A stretch of DNA of 64,000 bases from Candidula unifasciata (GCA_905116865.2 CAJHNH020007979.1:152001-216000); one strand, 5' to 3'; shown: positions 57,601 to 59,474, counted from the stretch's first letter. Numbers and translations are program-made. Notes: a model not told the origin generated them from the sequence alone.

Positions 57601-59474
57601 GGCAAGAGAGTTTCCCTATCATGTGAAACTCTTAACAGAAGAGGGAATTCCAGAGGTGTCCATTTATCCCAGTAGATACCTCTCCCCAAAGCTGTGATGG
57701 CCACACCACAGTGTGTTTACCATCTTCTACTGATGGGGTGCAGTTGGGATTTTCCTTTCACTGAGTCTTGAGACCAAAATGGCATTTCCCTAAACTCTCC
57801 AGTACTTTTTAACATTTGAAAAAAAAATAGTCACAACAATTGACTTTTTTTTTTAACCAGAGAACTTTAAAGGAGGACAAATAACCAGAACTTTCTGTTT
57901 TAGTTTACAGACAGTGAACGTAAAGAAAAAGAAGAAGCAGATTTTTACTAGCAATCAGAATTAGAATTTTGAATAGCCTTGTTATAACTGGGTAAATGCT
58001 TCTATCTTCTCCAAGCATATTACGAACTGTGTAATAGTGTCAGGCTCACAAACATCTTTGCCATAAACTTGCACAGAATGATAACAAACTTCCAATGACT
58101 TAAACGCTTTGTCCCGAACAATACATCATGTGTGATCAGCTATTGTCTGTTTTACAAGTAAGAGGAACAATTCTGTAAAAAAATTTTGCTCCTGGCCTGA
58201 GTACAGTACAGAAATATAGCTAGATTGTTTTTTTGTCAGAATGCACACTATACATTGTGTCTGAAATGTAATACATTTATTCGATTTTCAAGATCTGTCT
58301 TGTTCCCCTGGAAAATGTGCTTGAACTCTAAGATAGATAGAGAACCCCTGGTTTAAAAATTAAAGAATATGCATAAAACAAATACAAGATCCGACAATTA
58401 AGTAATGAGACTGATTTTATTATGGCTAAGACAAACATGCCATCTATGATTCACATCATGGAATCCAAAAAAGCAACTTTTGTCTATGATTTGGCGACTT
58501 TTCATTGCTGCCCGATAAGCAGACAACAAACAAGCCGCCATTTTGTTAACCTACTCAAAGGTGCATTGTTACATAATCAGCAGGGAGCAAAAAAGCTGAC
58601 ATTAAATTCTGTTTAAAACTTTTTAAAAAAAGCGCCATTGCAACAGTTGAATTGATGCAACAAGTTTATGGCGATAATTGTTTATATCGTGCACAGATTT
58701 TCAGCTGGTATTCATGATTAAAAAGTGATATGGAAATGATTACTAATGCAACTAGACCTGGACGCCGAATTTCTGTTTATAATGAGGAACTCGTTGCAAA
58801 ATTCAGAAAACGGATATTAAAAAAATCTGAGGATGATGGTAGATGAATCTGGTGTTAGTAATACAGAGACTATTCGTAAAATTGTAGTGAAAGATTTGGG
58901 CAAGAAAAAAGTTGCTTGCCGGTTTGTAATCAAAACCTTGCAATTTGGTTTTTCTTAATTACAATGCACTGGCTCAAAGGGCGTTAGTTGTACAGGAATT
59001 TGTGGCCCAAAAACAAGTGCGTGTTCTCAACCATCCACCCTACTACCTAGATTTATCTCCCTGTGATTATTTTCTATTCCCAAAATTAAAGTTACCATAG
59101 AAATAACGCTTTTTTGACGATATTGATAACATCCAAAGGGCTATAACAACAGAAGAACTACAGAGGTCGTTCCAGTGTTTGTTAGATCGTGCCACTTGCT
59201 GTATTAATGCACAAGGGGCTTACTTTAAACAAAATACAGGTTATATCTTCAACTGTTGATTTTTAAAATTGTTATGGAACTAGTCTTATTACTTTACTGT
59301 CGGACATTGTGTGACAAATTATGGCTTTCATACATTTTGTGTTAGGGTATTTAGAGCTGAAAGTGCAGCCTCAAGGGCTGGCATTGCTAAAGCAAGCTGA
59401 GCATCACAATCATCCTTTATAGCTTTTGCTGCTGAAGCTTGCTCATTGGCTATTGCTTCATCAGCCTTCACAAT
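1..59474 (-). CDS. DNAH7-like: Axonemal inner-arm dynein heavy chain (DNAH7-like), partial gene, 17 exons
   Basis: This is the motor subunit of a single-headed axonemal inner-arm dynein, which slides doublet microtubules in cilia and flagella using ATP. Seventeen minus-strand exons (59334-59474, 56048-56251, 54597-54739, 53850-53973, 48899-49026, 43325-43439, 39827-39990, 34574-34727, 30051-30242, 28025-28158, 24628-24760, 21057-21335, 18768-19013, 8520-8612, 4478-4654, 1976-2137, 1-157) join in frame into 915 codons plus one base, with GT-AG at every junction seen. Order: stalk CC1, microtubule-binding domain, CC2, AAA5 with a buttress-like coil, and AAA6 up to the left edge. The motor core upstream and the C-terminal domain downstream lie outside. 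A full family member is about 4000 residues, so roughly a quarter is present. No stop or frameshift was seen. Family assignment is firm; DNAH7 versus DNAH3 or DNAH12 is inferred from remembered family sequences. Exons total about 2.7 kb of 59.5 kb. Confidence 0.95.
254..273. repeat. A-rich tract
   Basis: About 20 consecutive A, 40 bp upstream of mariner copy A. It could be an old retroposon tail; no parent element was identified. Confidence 0.7.
313..771 (+). mobile_element. Mariner, short deletion derivative (copy A)
   Basis: A 459-bp element starting CAAGGTCCGACAATTAA and ending in its reverse complement. Flank is TA on the left and a mutated CA on the right. It keeps the 5' leader and the first transposase codons (helix-turn-helix region), then jumps directly to the 3' inverted repeat, so it has no catalytic domain. 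It matches copies at 11780 and 58385. Confidence 0.88.
936..1474 (+). mobile_element. RTE-like non-LTR retrotransposon 3' end with intact reading frame
   Basis: A 5'-truncated insert flanked by an 11-bp target duplication AAGGATCCTTT (925-935 and 1475-1485) and ending in (GAA)n. The frame is open from the truncation point to the stop and encodes the RT C-terminal region: [34 protein letters not shown] and a [16 protein letters not shown] tail. Such 'LRR..GH..RM..GRPR.RW' endings are typical of RTE/BovB-like RT proteins. The lack of stops and the clean duplication imply a recent insertion. Confidence 0.88.
1797..1925. repeat. Degenerate GACA/GATA/GGAT microsatellite
   Basis: About 130 bp of imperfect tetranucleotides (gaca, gata, ggat, gtag). 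Its left flank, 1486-1796, shows no coding signal I recognise. Confidence 0.85.
1976..2137 (-). CDS. Dynein exon 16: AAA6
   Basis: 54 codons starting [18 protein letters not shown] and containing [19 protein letters not shown], the most conserved AAA6 block. Acceptor TCCAG, donor GTAATT. No long ATG-initiated frame covers it; it was read directly from the minus strand. Confidence 0.96.
2138..3344. other. Intron sequence without recognised genes
   Basis: Intron between dynein exons 15 and 16. Base composition is more GC-rich at about 2340-2740, ending in a run of about 16 C (2713-2729). T-rich tracts at 2830-2880. No exon or coding homology seen. Confidence 0.6.
3345..3548 (-). mobile_element. 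tRNA-derived SINE, type A
   Basis: Read on the minus strand it starts GTCGGCATCTGTGGCTTAGG (A-box) and has the B-box GGTTCGATTCC about 55 bp on, followed by a body with AAGCCAACCA, GCAAAATACT and TTTGCCTAGAAAAA. Other copies occur at 28548 and 42324; short head fragments occur at 27103 and 40395. Confidence 0.85.
3549..4477. other. Intron sequence, nothing recognised
   Basis: AT-rich intron remainder before exon 15. No coding similarity, no transposon ends recognised. Confidence 0.5.
4478..4654 (-). CDS. Dynein exon 15: AAA6
   Basis: 59 codons, [20 protein letters not shown] to LLKFADDN, with the hallmark [13 protein letters not shown] and [19 protein letters not shown] of AAA6. Acceptor CACAG, donor GTAAGA. 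Confidence 0.97.
4655..5400. other. Intron sequence, nothing recognised
   Basis: AT-rich sequence with short A runs at 5107 and 5201; no gene or repeat structure seen. Confidence 0.5.
5408..6790 (-). mobile_element. I-type non-LTR retrotransposon, 3' part, decayed
   Basis: Minus-strand RT fragments ([61 protein letters not shown]) are followed by an RNase H domain ([35 protein letters not shown]) and the terminal CPECSD-like motif. Several frameshifts break the frame. The 3' tail is a short TCAAC repeat (AATCAACTCAACTTT on the minus strand), as in related copies. The 5' end is truncated. Confidence 0.85.
6863..8165 (-). mobile_element. RTE-like non-LTR retrotransposon fragment (family N)
   Basis: Minus strand carries, from the right, an endonuclease piece ([12 protein letters not shown] near 8110-8160), RT remnants near 7400-7700, and the C-terminal motif [35 protein letters not shown]. 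Multiple stops. Related copies lie at 9005, 40555, 44090, 46735 and 53225. Confidence 0.8.
8520..8612 (-). CDS. Dynein exon 14: short exon before AAA6
   Basis: 31 codons, [19 protein letters not shown] to VFRPDK. The EPHHE start and RPDK end are family-conserved and the length matches exactly. It lies in a frame different from the longest open frame here, which is spurious. Acceptor CATAG; donor GTTTGG is non-consensus at +4/+5, a possible weak site. Confidence 0.92.
8613..9004. other. Intron sequence with short (CA)n
   Basis: Intron just upstream of exon 14 with a short CA run near 8725-8735; nothing else recognised. The similar gap 8166-8519 also holds nothing recognised. Confidence 0.5.
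9005..9477 (-). mobile_element. RTE-like family N fragment, left part
   Basis: Nucleotide match to 7030-7470: the same order of motifs ('tgaccaaagaat...ttgtctc', 'ctttcaagat', 'tatctgtccag', 'atcagggtacccaagtac'). Frame destroyed. The matching upstream part resumes at 9776 after a SINE. Confidence 0.75.
9478..9775 (+). mobile_element. tRNA-like SINE, type B
   Basis: About 300 bp: a head with TTTAGCGTGGTCCATAGG (A-box-like) and ATGTTCAAAACCGAG (B-box-like), then a conserved body AATGGAGGAACGTCGCTGTA and a tail GACCTTACCTTTCATTACC. The second copy at 32697 matches along its whole length. It appears to have landed inside the family N fragment. Confidence 0.8.
9776..10010 (-). mobile_element. 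RTE-like family N fragment, right part
   Basis: Minus strand encodes a degenerate [15 protein letters not shown] (RT catalytic region) and [11 protein letters not shown] remnants near 9960-10000. Order and strand agree with 9005-9477. Confidence 0.6.
10158..11777 (+). mobile_element. I-type non-LTR retrotransposon fragment, interrupted by mariner
   Basis: Starts inside the APE endonuclease at a GDFNA motif (10163), then [12 protein letters not shown] and GNHGSEHCP, a linker ([17 protein letters not shown]), and RT ([80 protein letters not shown]). Frameshifts and stops are present, and a short direct duplication sits at 11012-11048. The frame stops at the mariner junction 11778; I could not trace the RNase H half beyond it. 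Confidence 0.85.
11780..12718 (+). mobile_element. Mariner, 939-bp internally deleted element (copy B)
   Basis: Inverted repeats CAAGGTCCGAAAATTAAG and the complement of TTAATTGTTGGACCTTG, with TA duplications at 11778-11779 and 12719-12720. The transposase frame starts at ATG 11964 ([15 protein letters not shown]) and its helix-turn-helix part runs to about 12320. The middle, including the first catalytic Asp, is missing; the end has HDNAPAQR and LSPCDYFLF (second and third Asp) to the final GAYFE. Stops and frameshifts add to the damage. It cannot make transposase and would move only in trans. Confidence 0.92.
12740..13110 (+). mobile_element. PiggyBac-like transposase remnant (acidic N end joined to C-terminal Cys-rich end)
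   Basis: Reads [15 protein letters not shown] and [16 protein letters not shown] (acidic N-terminal style), then after frame changes [16 protein letters not shown] and [15 protein letters not shown], matching the CxxC...C..C..YH layout of piggyBac C-terminal zinc-binding domains. The catalytic core is absent. Assignment is inferred from motif pattern only. Confidence 0.5.
13201..14183 (+). repeat. Three diverged direct repeats of about 170-190 bp, split by a SINE
   Basis: Units 13201-13372, 13373-13560 and 13561-13570 continued at 13992-14183 share 'tagtctgt..tgttg.cag', 'aaacaaaataaa', 'gcaatgtattct' and 'ggttg.gaagtta'. They sit right after the piggyBac remnant and may be its subterminal repeats. 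The third unit is interrupted by the SINE at 13571. Confidence 0.8.
13571..13991 (+). mobile_element. tRNA-derived SINE, type C
   Basis: Flanked by a 10-bp duplication TTAGTCTGTA (13561-13570 and 13992-14001). After a G-rich run comes an A-box-like TGGTCTCAAGGCGTGG and B-box GGTTCAATCCCC, then a body with CATTATTGCGCACTTAAAA and GGAGCACTTATGGGTTAC. About 420 bp. Confidence 0.85.
14184..14540. other. Intron sequence, nothing recognised
   Basis: AT-rich stretch between the direct repeats and an RTE fragment; no coding or repeat signal recognised. Confidence 0.5.
14541..15083 (-). mobile_element. RTE-like element (family P), left half
   Basis: Minus strand encodes RT N-terminal motifs: [35 protein letters not shown] and [16 protein letters not shown]. 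It matches 37883-38270 closely. It is split at 15084 by the I element and resumes at 17095. Confidence 0.85.
15095..17083 (-). mobile_element. I-type non-LTR retrotransposon with nearly intact RT and RNase H
   Basis: A 1989-bp 5'-truncated minus-strand insert with an 11-bp duplication TTCTTGTGCTA (15084-15094 and 17084-17094) and a (CTAA)n-type 3' tail. From the 5' end: RT with [39 protein letters not shown] and catalytic [10 protein letters not shown], then the thumb/linker ([18 protein letters not shown]), RNase H ([36 protein letters not shown]) and terminal WTCPECSED. Only two lesions were seen: an in-frame TAG at 16254-16256 (Gln position) and a one-base deletion near 15742 in the RNase H YTDGS motif. 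It targets its host by nicking DNA and priming from the cut end, as this class does. Endonuclease and ORF1 are missing. Confidence 0.95.
17095..17470 (-). mobile_element. RTE-like family P, right remnant
   Basis: Immediately right of the I element's duplication the sequence 'tgtcatctaaatatt' continues as in the uninterrupted relative at 38208-38230. Only the first 60 bp or so can be aligned by eye; the rest to 17470 is unassigned. Confidence 0.55.
17471..18565 (-). mobile_element. RTE-like element fragment with RT and C-terminal motif
   Basis: Minus strand: decayed DKAFD.VNRCRL and [14 protein letters not shown] near 18230-18440, and at the left a C-terminal block [31 protein letters not shown] and GRKTRGRP. 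Many stops. A fragment of the same type is at 43125-43250. Confidence 0.75.
18768..19013 (-). CDS. Dynein exon 13: [11 protein letters not shown] segment before AAA6
   Basis: 82 codons, [19 protein letters not shown] to WQKLYDSL. The [18 protein letters not shown] motif places it in the DNAH7/DNAH3 side of the family. Acceptor TGTAG, donor GTGAGT. The first coding triplet is CTT, well upstream of the first ATG in this frame. It is followed by the longest intron in the window (10.2 kb). Confidence 0.95.
19014..19970. other. Intron sequence with a possible SINE-like stretch
   Basis: Intron 12-13. 19411-19670 is GC-richer ('ggtacgtaggtagttg', 'ggtgattcaaagtgccacc') and may be an old short retroposon, but no second copy was found. 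A short (AAC)n lies at 19077-19090; the rest shows nothing. Confidence 0.4.
19974..20082. repeat. (TG)n microsatellite
   Basis: Three TG runs interrupted by AGATTGTGCATGCG and CA units. It yields spurious open frames on both strands. Confidence 0.95.
20090..21056. other. Intron sequence, nothing recognised
   Basis: AT-rich intron flank of exon 12; no coding or transposon signal recognised. The other flank, 21336-22006, is the same. Confidence 0.5.
21057..21335 (-). CDS. Dynein exon 12: AAA5/AAA6 junction (largest exon)
   Basis: 93 codons, [19 protein letters not shown] to CRSLFEKDK, with the conserved [20 protein letters not shown] motif. Acceptor TTCCAG, donor GTATGT, both phase 0. Confidence 0.96.
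22022..22620 (+). mobile_element. I-type element, RNase H 3' end, with 15-bp target duplication
   Basis: Perfect duplication ATGTCAACTGTTTTT at 22007-22021 and 22621-22635. The insert reads IIYIDNSVS, an internal deletion, then an open frame: [56 protein letters not shown] and WECPECCD. It ends in an (AATCA)n tail. Heavily 5'-truncated; the perfect duplication implies recent insertion. Confidence 0.95.
22636..24230. other. Intron sequence with an internal diverged duplication
   Basis: Two stretches near 22823-22900 and 23876-23960 share 'catagaagataattaa.t.caatcatcatgtcagtat' and 'ctggagatccatt', so about 80 bp is repeated a kilobase apart. 'gccactttttccac' also repeats at 23643 and 23699. 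No coding signal. Confidence 0.55.
24242..24335 (+). mobile_element. Possible tRNA-like SINE head remnant
   Basis: 'TAGTTGGTCAAGTTCTTAGT' followed about 55 bp later by 'GAGGTTCTTCTATTCCC' has A-box/B-box spacing but poor consensus. No body recognised. Confidence 0.3.
24628..24760 (-). CDS. Dynein exon 11: coiled-coil buttress region
   Basis: One base plus 44 codons, [19 protein letters not shown] to SNEISEKQ, including ILEDETAIK. This charged helical stretch fits the AAA5 buttress that contacts the stalk. Acceptor TCCAG, donor GTGAGT. Confidence 0.95.
24761..25490. other. Intron sequence, nothing recognised
   Basis: Intron 10-11 left part; no coding or repeat structure recognised. Confidence 0.5.
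25495..27005 (-). mobile_element. RTE-like non-LTR retrotransposon (family Q), decayed RT
   Basis: Minus strand from the right: [23 protein letters not shown] then [51 protein letters not shown] (catalytic Tyr/Phe-Ala-Asp-Asp shifted to AEDD), [22 protein letters not shown] and C-terminal [20 protein letters not shown]. Several frameshifts. It contains a 69-bp tandem duplication. Confidence 0.85.
25921..26058 (-). repeat. 69-bp in-frame tandem duplication inside RT
   Basis: Two copies starting at 25921 and 25990 differ at about two bases. Each is 23 codons, so [15 protein letters not shown] is repeated in frame. Confidence 0.95.
27103..27128 (-). mobile_element. SINE type A head fragment
   Basis: 'cctaagccacagacgccga' matches the first bases of the SINE A head in reverse; nothing of the body follows. 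Confidence 0.55.
27470..27640 (-). mobile_element. RTE-like RT C-terminal fragment
   Basis: Minus strand reads [20 protein letters not shown] and [11 protein letters not shown], the conserved 'YKS.VL.TLLYGSE' segment preceding the C-terminal block. Nothing was recognised at 27641-28024. Confidence 0.65.
28025..28158 (-). CDS. Dynein exon 10: AAA5 small subdomain
   Basis: 44 codons plus two bases, [19 protein letters not shown] to IIQGANNK, almost identical to vertebrate inner-arm dyneins. Acceptor ATACAG, donor GTATAT; the split codon AG|G (Arg) joins exon 11. Confidence 0.96.
28548..28775 (-). mobile_element. tRNA-derived SINE, type A
   Basis: Reverse orientation: head CTGTGGCTTAGGCCTGGTG, B-box GGTTTGATCCC, body GCAAACTACTGG and TTTGCCTAGAAAAACCAC, end GCAACATCCTGTAAAGGATA. 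Same body as 42324-42564. Confidence 0.88.
28780..30050. other. Intron sequence; possible LTR-like stretch
   Basis: 29330-29860 is less AT-rich and carries an AATAAA at 29825 followed by a GT-rich tract, the arrangement of an LTR polyadenylation region. I could not find matching TG...CA ends, a target duplication or internal genes. A (GAT)n lies at 29113-29123. Confidence 0.3.
30051..30242 (-). CDS. Dynein exon 9: AAA5 continued
   Basis: 64 codons, [20 protein letters not shown] to HYLPETSVK, with the conserved [11 protein letters not shown] ending before the VTLLNF motif. It reads through without interruption and both edges are in phase 0. Donor GTATGA, acceptor TCTAG. Confidence 0.95.
30243..30731. 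other. Intron sequence, nothing recognised
   Basis: AT-rich; no features recognised. Confidence 0.5.
30732..31500 (-). mobile_element. RTE-like 3' end (GAA-tail family), minus strand
   Basis: Minus strand encodes [19 protein letters not shown] in a decayed frame and ends in a GAA-rich tail, seen as ttcttcttcttttcttcc on the plus strand. It is the same family as the plus-strand copy at 31602, so the two form an inverted pair about 100 bp apart. Confidence 0.8.
31602..32165 (+). mobile_element. RTE-like 3' end (GAA-tail family), plus strand
   Basis: 8-bp duplication AGTGATAT (31594-31601 and 32166-32173). Reads [39 protein letters not shown], then after a frameshift [17 protein letters not shown] and [13 protein letters not shown]. 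Ends AAGGCGGAAGAGAAGAAGAA. Closely related to 936-1474 and 62699-63039. Confidence 0.88.
32174..32679. other. Intron sequence, nothing recognised
   Basis: No coding or repeat signal recognised before the SINE. Confidence 0.5.
32697..32996 (+). mobile_element. tRNA-like SINE, type B
   Basis: Head GGGAGCCGTGTTAGCGTAGT and B-box-like GGTGTTCGAAACCGG, body AATGGAGGAACGTCGCTGTA, tail GACCTTACCTTATT. The likely target duplication TTAAAGGAA occurs left (32680-32688) and, beyond the piggyBac insert, at 34098-34106, so the DNA transposon landed in the SINE's right duplication. Confidence 0.85.
33001..34097 (+). mobile_element. Non-autonomous piggyBac-type element (copy PB1)
   Basis: 1097 bp flanked by TTAA (32997-33000 and 34098-34101). 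Terminal repeats CTCTTTAAAGCCCA and, inverted, CTCTTTCAGGCCCA. It holds only an N-terminal transposase stretch ([12 protein letters not shown] region near 33395-33445) and no catalytic core. Matches 36861 and, reversed, 54805. Confidence 0.88.
34102..34573. other. Intron sequence; possible SINE-like remnant
   Basis: 34420-34520 in reverse shows a B-box-like GGGTTTGAGTC and CTGACCCAGCCTTGAGTGGG, resembling the body of the type D SINE at 40203. Weak. Confidence 0.35.
34574..34727 (-). CDS. Dynein exon 8: AAA5, nucleotide-site region
   Basis: One base plus 51 codons, [20 protein letters not shown] to [11 protein letters not shown]. The [11 protein letters not shown] motif is the conserved AAA5 strand and sensor area. 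Acceptor TACAG, donor GTAAGT. Confidence 0.95.
34728..35685. other. Intron sequence, little recognised
   Basis: AT-rich. 35090-35210 ('gccttctaaccccagtggagcataggcc') resembles a retroelement 3' untranslated region but no copy in this window confirms it. Confidence 0.4.
35690..36856 (-). mobile_element. RTE-like family P, 3' half
   Basis: Minus-strand RT palm-thumb segment [36 protein letters not shown], and at the right [13 protein letters not shown], the same peptide region as 14690-14720. The frame is heavily broken. It continues at 37883 beyond the piggyBac element. Confidence 0.75.
36861..37878 (+). mobile_element. Non-autonomous piggyBac-type element (copy PB2)
   Basis: 1018 bp with termini CTCTTTAAGGCACG and, inverted, CTCTTTTAGGCCGA. 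Flanking tetranucleotides are TTTA on both sides (36857-36860, 37879-37882) instead of TTAA. It encodes an N-terminal transposase-like peptide ([31 protein letters not shown]) that ends before any catalytic residue. Interrupts an RTE element. Confidence 0.88.
37883..38270 (-). mobile_element. RTE-like family P, 5' half
   Basis: Minus strand reads [39 protein letters not shown], directly joining the remnant left of the piggyBac insert. Close relative of 14541-15083. Confidence 0.85.
38440..38750 (+). mobile_element. RTE-like 3' end (family S), plus strand
   Basis: Reads [20 protein letters not shown] then [19 protein letters not shown], then a decayed tail ending GCTGAAGAAGATGAAGAC. It is the inverted partner of 39331-39571. 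The flank 38271-38439 shows nothing. Confidence 0.8.
39331..39571 (-). mobile_element. RTE-like 3' end (family S), minus strand
   Basis: 241-bp insert with near-identical duplication GTGAGACAT (39322-39330) and GTAAGACAT (39572-39580). Starts with a (CTT)n run (GAA tail of the minus strand) and matches 38590-38750 in reverse. Confidence 0.8.
39827..39990 (-). CDS. Dynein exon 7: AAA5
   Basis: 54 codons plus two bases, [17 protein letters not shown] to FSVENGIII, with the AAA5 core motif [15 protein letters not shown]. Acceptor ACACAG; donor GTTTGT is weak. The split Ser codon AG|C is completed by exon 8. Confidence 0.94.
40203..40435 (-). mobile_element. tRNA-derived SINE, type D
   Basis: Reverse orientation. 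Head GGTGTCTGTGGCTTAGGCGT is shared with type A, but the body differs (GGTTGACCCAGCTATAATTG, GTCCTGGGAAAGTAAAGACG, ATATGGGTGCTCTTCCCATA). The same head on a different body suggests a chimeric or related SINE family. Confidence 0.7.
40555..41450 (-). mobile_element. RTE-like family N fragment
   Basis: Minus strand: [20 protein letters not shown] (decayed catalytic region), [32 protein letters not shown], and C-terminal [20 protein letters not shown]. Stops throughout. Nucleotide match to 6870-7640. A further scrap of its tail is at 39616-39660. Confidence 0.82.
41451..42315. other. Intron sequence, nothing recognised
   Basis: Slightly less AT-rich; no coding similarity or repeat copy seen. 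Confidence 0.5.
42324..42564 (+). mobile_element. tRNA-derived SINE, type A, best copy
   Basis: 8-bp duplication CCTTATCC (42316-42323 and 42565-42572). A-box TGTGGCTAAGTCGATGC, B-box GGTTCAATCCC, body AAGCAATGGCAAACTACTGG and TTTGCCTAGAAAAACCAC, end GTAAAGGATACATAACTAAC with a (CCTAA)n tail. Confidence 0.92.
42930..43030 (-). mobile_element. RTE-like family N scrap
   Basis: 'attattatttcactgtacaaactg' and 'gtgatagtacacatccctgtcttac' match 7620-7690 and 9940-9990 (RT 'QGCVLSP' region in reverse). 42573-42929 holds nothing recognised. Confidence 0.6.
43125..43250 (-). mobile_element. RTE-like C-terminal scrap
   Basis: 'ctcctatacagtttggtct' plus neighbouring bases match 17530-17560 (reverse of a C-terminal RT block). 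Confidence 0.5.
43325..43439 (-). CDS. Dynein exon 6: AAA5 start
   Basis: One base plus 38 codons containing [20 protein letters not shown], the conserved start of AAA5. Length and spacing match the family exactly, so the short exon is complete. Acceptor ATGCAG, donor GTATGA after codon Ile. Confidence 0.93.
43486..43515. repeat. Poly-C followed by (CA)n
   Basis: About 12 C then a CA run. Confidence 0.9.
43516..44089. other. Intron sequence, nothing recognised
   Basis: AT-rich; GA-rich patches at 43530-43560 and 44000-44030. No gene signal. Confidence 0.5.
44090..44440 (+). mobile_element. RTE-like family N, 5' piece of an interrupted copy
   Basis: Reads [34 protein letters not shown], then [10 protein letters not shown] and KVRKRILA, the region preceding the family's C-terminal block. 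The block itself resumes at 46735 after a 2.3-kb insertion of a different element. Confidence 0.75.
44441..46734 (+). mobile_element. RTE/BovB-like retrotransposon, most of RT present
   Basis: About 2.3 kb inserted in a family N element. It starts in the endonuclease end ([18 protein letters not shown]), then a linker, then [76 protein letters not shown], the catalytic site mutated to [30 protein letters not shown], then [20 protein letters not shown] and C-terminal [20 protein letters not shown] 256-codon open frame spans 45501-46271. Lesions: stop near 44640, a frameshift near 45190, TAG at 45446, further stops at 46271 and 46433. The FADD-to-FAND change alone would inactivate RT. Confidence 0.9.
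46735..47000 (+). mobile_element. RTE-like family N, 3' piece of the interrupted copy
   Basis: [35 protein letters not shown], then decay. The frame fuses with the end of the inserted element to give a chimeric 109-codon open frame (46461-46790) that is an accident of insertion. Confidence 0.8.
47001..47535 (-). mobile_element. I-type element RNase H fragment, minus strand
   Basis: Minus strand: [37 protein letters not shown] (catalytic DG altered to SG), then [19 protein letters not shown]. Lies head-to-head with the plus-strand copy that follows. Confidence 0.82.
47560..48640 (+). mobile_element. I-type element 3' half, plus strand
   Basis: [20 protein letters not shown], then decayed linker, RNase H ([38 protein letters not shown], a frameshift near the GHAGV motif), and GMPQVL near the end. 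Tail is a short TCAAC repeat. Same subfamily as 22022 and 61640. Confidence 0.85.
48641..48898. other. Intron flank of exon 5
   Basis: Nothing recognised apart from the splice donor of exon 5 at its right end. The other flank of exon 5 (49027-49365) also holds only intron sequence. Confidence 0.5.
48899..49026 (-). CDS. Dynein exon 5: coiled coil 2, distal end
   Basis: 42 codons plus two bases, [19 protein letters not shown] through [11 protein letters not shown]. The GGLGGEK signature closes CC2 and leads into AAA5. It has no ATG-initiated open frame of its own and was found from the conserved peptide. Acceptor TTCAG, donor GTAGTT; the split codon AG|A gives Arg with exon 6. Confidence 0.92.
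49378..50774 (-). mobile_element. Poly(A)-tailed insertion of unknown origin, 12-bp target duplication
   Basis: 1397 bp flanked by a perfect duplication GCTGGCAACATA (49366-49377 and 50775-50786). On the minus strand it ends in 15 A (plus 49378-49392), the hallmark of target-primed reverse transcription. The interior is visibly richer in G, C and CpG than the flanks. Minus-strand frames of 123, 82, 82, 78 and 74 codons exist, some basic ([19 protein letters not shown]), but none resembles a protein I know and no RT, endonuclease or RNase H motif is visible. It holds three 84-bp tandem repeats. It may be a retrocopied transcript, a truncated unknown poly(A) LINE or a long SINE. An ATTAAA lies about 80 bp before the tail. 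Confidence 0.85.
50161..50390 (-). repeat. Three tandem 84-bp repeats inside the unknown insertion
   Basis: Units start at 50161, 50245 and 50329, each containing GGTGTACCTCAGCGC and GACGACACTAAGGGTTA. 84 is a multiple of three, so both strands stay open; the minus frame repeats [17 protein letters not shown]. Confidence 0.93.
50787..51590. other. Intron sequence with poly-C run
   Basis: About 13 C at 51265-51278; otherwise AT-rich with nothing recognised. Confidence 0.5.
51587..51720. repeat. (AT)n microsatellite and AT-rich palindromes
   Basis: A TA run of about 60 bp (51595-51652) followed by two near-copies of 'tatatttatataatatatataaatatca'. Strong cruciform potential. Confidence 0.95.
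51721..53220. other. Intron sequence, nothing recognised
   Basis: 1.5 kb with no coding similarity, exon or repeat copy recognised on either strand. Confidence 0.5.
53225..53455 (+). mobile_element. RTE-like family N 3' fragment
   Basis: Reads [33 protein letters not shown], the family's 'GH.MRR..L...TTGK' block. Nothing recognised on the remaining flank to exon 4. Confidence 0.78.
53850..53973 (-). CDS. Dynein exon 4: start of stalk coiled coil 2
   Basis: One base plus 41 codons, reading [18 protein letters not shown] to RQVQAKLQ. This is the descending stalk helix with regular charged heptads. Acceptor ACTAG, donor GTAATA. Confidence 0.94.
53974..54596. other. Intron 3-4, with a short (CAT)n
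   Basis: Shortest intron in the window (623 bp). A CAT run lies at 54440-54457, followed by 'gtgccttgccgactggcgtgggag', perhaps an RTE 3' scrap. Otherwise empty. Confidence 0.5.
54597..54739 (-). CDS. Dynein exon 3: microtubule-binding domain
   Basis: Starts [19 protein letters not shown] and continues to [15 protein letters not shown], the conserved MTBD helices just before CC2. It begins on a codon boundary after TACAG and ends two bases into a codon (donor GTAAGT). The split Glu codon GA|A is completed by exon 4. Confidence 0.95.
54805..55909 (-). mobile_element. Non-autonomous piggyBac-type element (copy PB3), reversed
   Basis: 1105 bp flanked by TTAA (54801-54804 and 55910-55913), termini CTCTTTCAGGCACA and inverted CTCTTTGAGGCCCA. 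Minus strand keeps the same N-terminal transposase remnant as PB1 and PB2. The right end and flank are duplicated in tandem. Confidence 0.9.
55826..56023. repeat. 99-bp tandem duplication spanning the PB3 end and flank
   Basis: Two virtually identical units (55826-55924, 55925-56023) each hold the last 84 bp or so of PB3, the TTAA and 'ggaggctaagta' of flanking intron. The second unit ends about 24 bp from the splice donor of dynein exon 2. Confidence 0.95.
56048..56251 (-). CDS. Dynein exon 2: distal CC1 into microtubule-binding domain
   Basis: 68 codons, [12 protein letters not shown] to QLREFDK, containing the conserved [16 protein letters not shown] stretch at the CC1 tip/MTBD boundary. 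Acceptor TATAG, strong donor GTAAGT; both edges in phase 0. The next 35 bp of intron lead straight into a duplicated piggyBac end. Confidence 0.95.
56252..58382. other. Intron sequence, nothing recognised
   Basis: 2.1 kb of intron 1-2 with no coding signal or repeat copy recognised. T-rich runs at 56510-56521 and 57847-57856. Confidence 0.5.
58385..59309 (+). mobile_element. Mariner, 925-bp internally deleted element (copy C)
   Basis: Inverted repeats CAAGATCCGACAATTAAG and complement of TTTACTGTCGGACATTG; left TA at 58383-58384, right flank decayed to TG. Same internal deletion as copy B ('ggtttgtaatcaaa..ttgcaatttgg' junction). Remaining codons: [24 protein letters not shown] end and final GAYF. 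More mutations than copy B. It ends 24 bp before the donor of dynein exon 1. Confidence 0.9.
59334..59474 (-). CDS. Dynein exon 1 of window: stalk coiled coil 1, proximal part
   Basis: 47 codons starting [12 protein letters not shown] and ending LNTLTQN. The alanine- and glutamate-rich heptads are those of the ascending stalk helix (CC1). Acceptor is TTTCAG (AG at 59475-59476), donor GTATGA from 59333; both edges are on codon boundaries. It is the most 5' exon I can recognise; the preceding exon must lie beyond 64000 or was missed. A mariner copy ends only 24 bp downstream of the exon. Confidence 0.93.
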
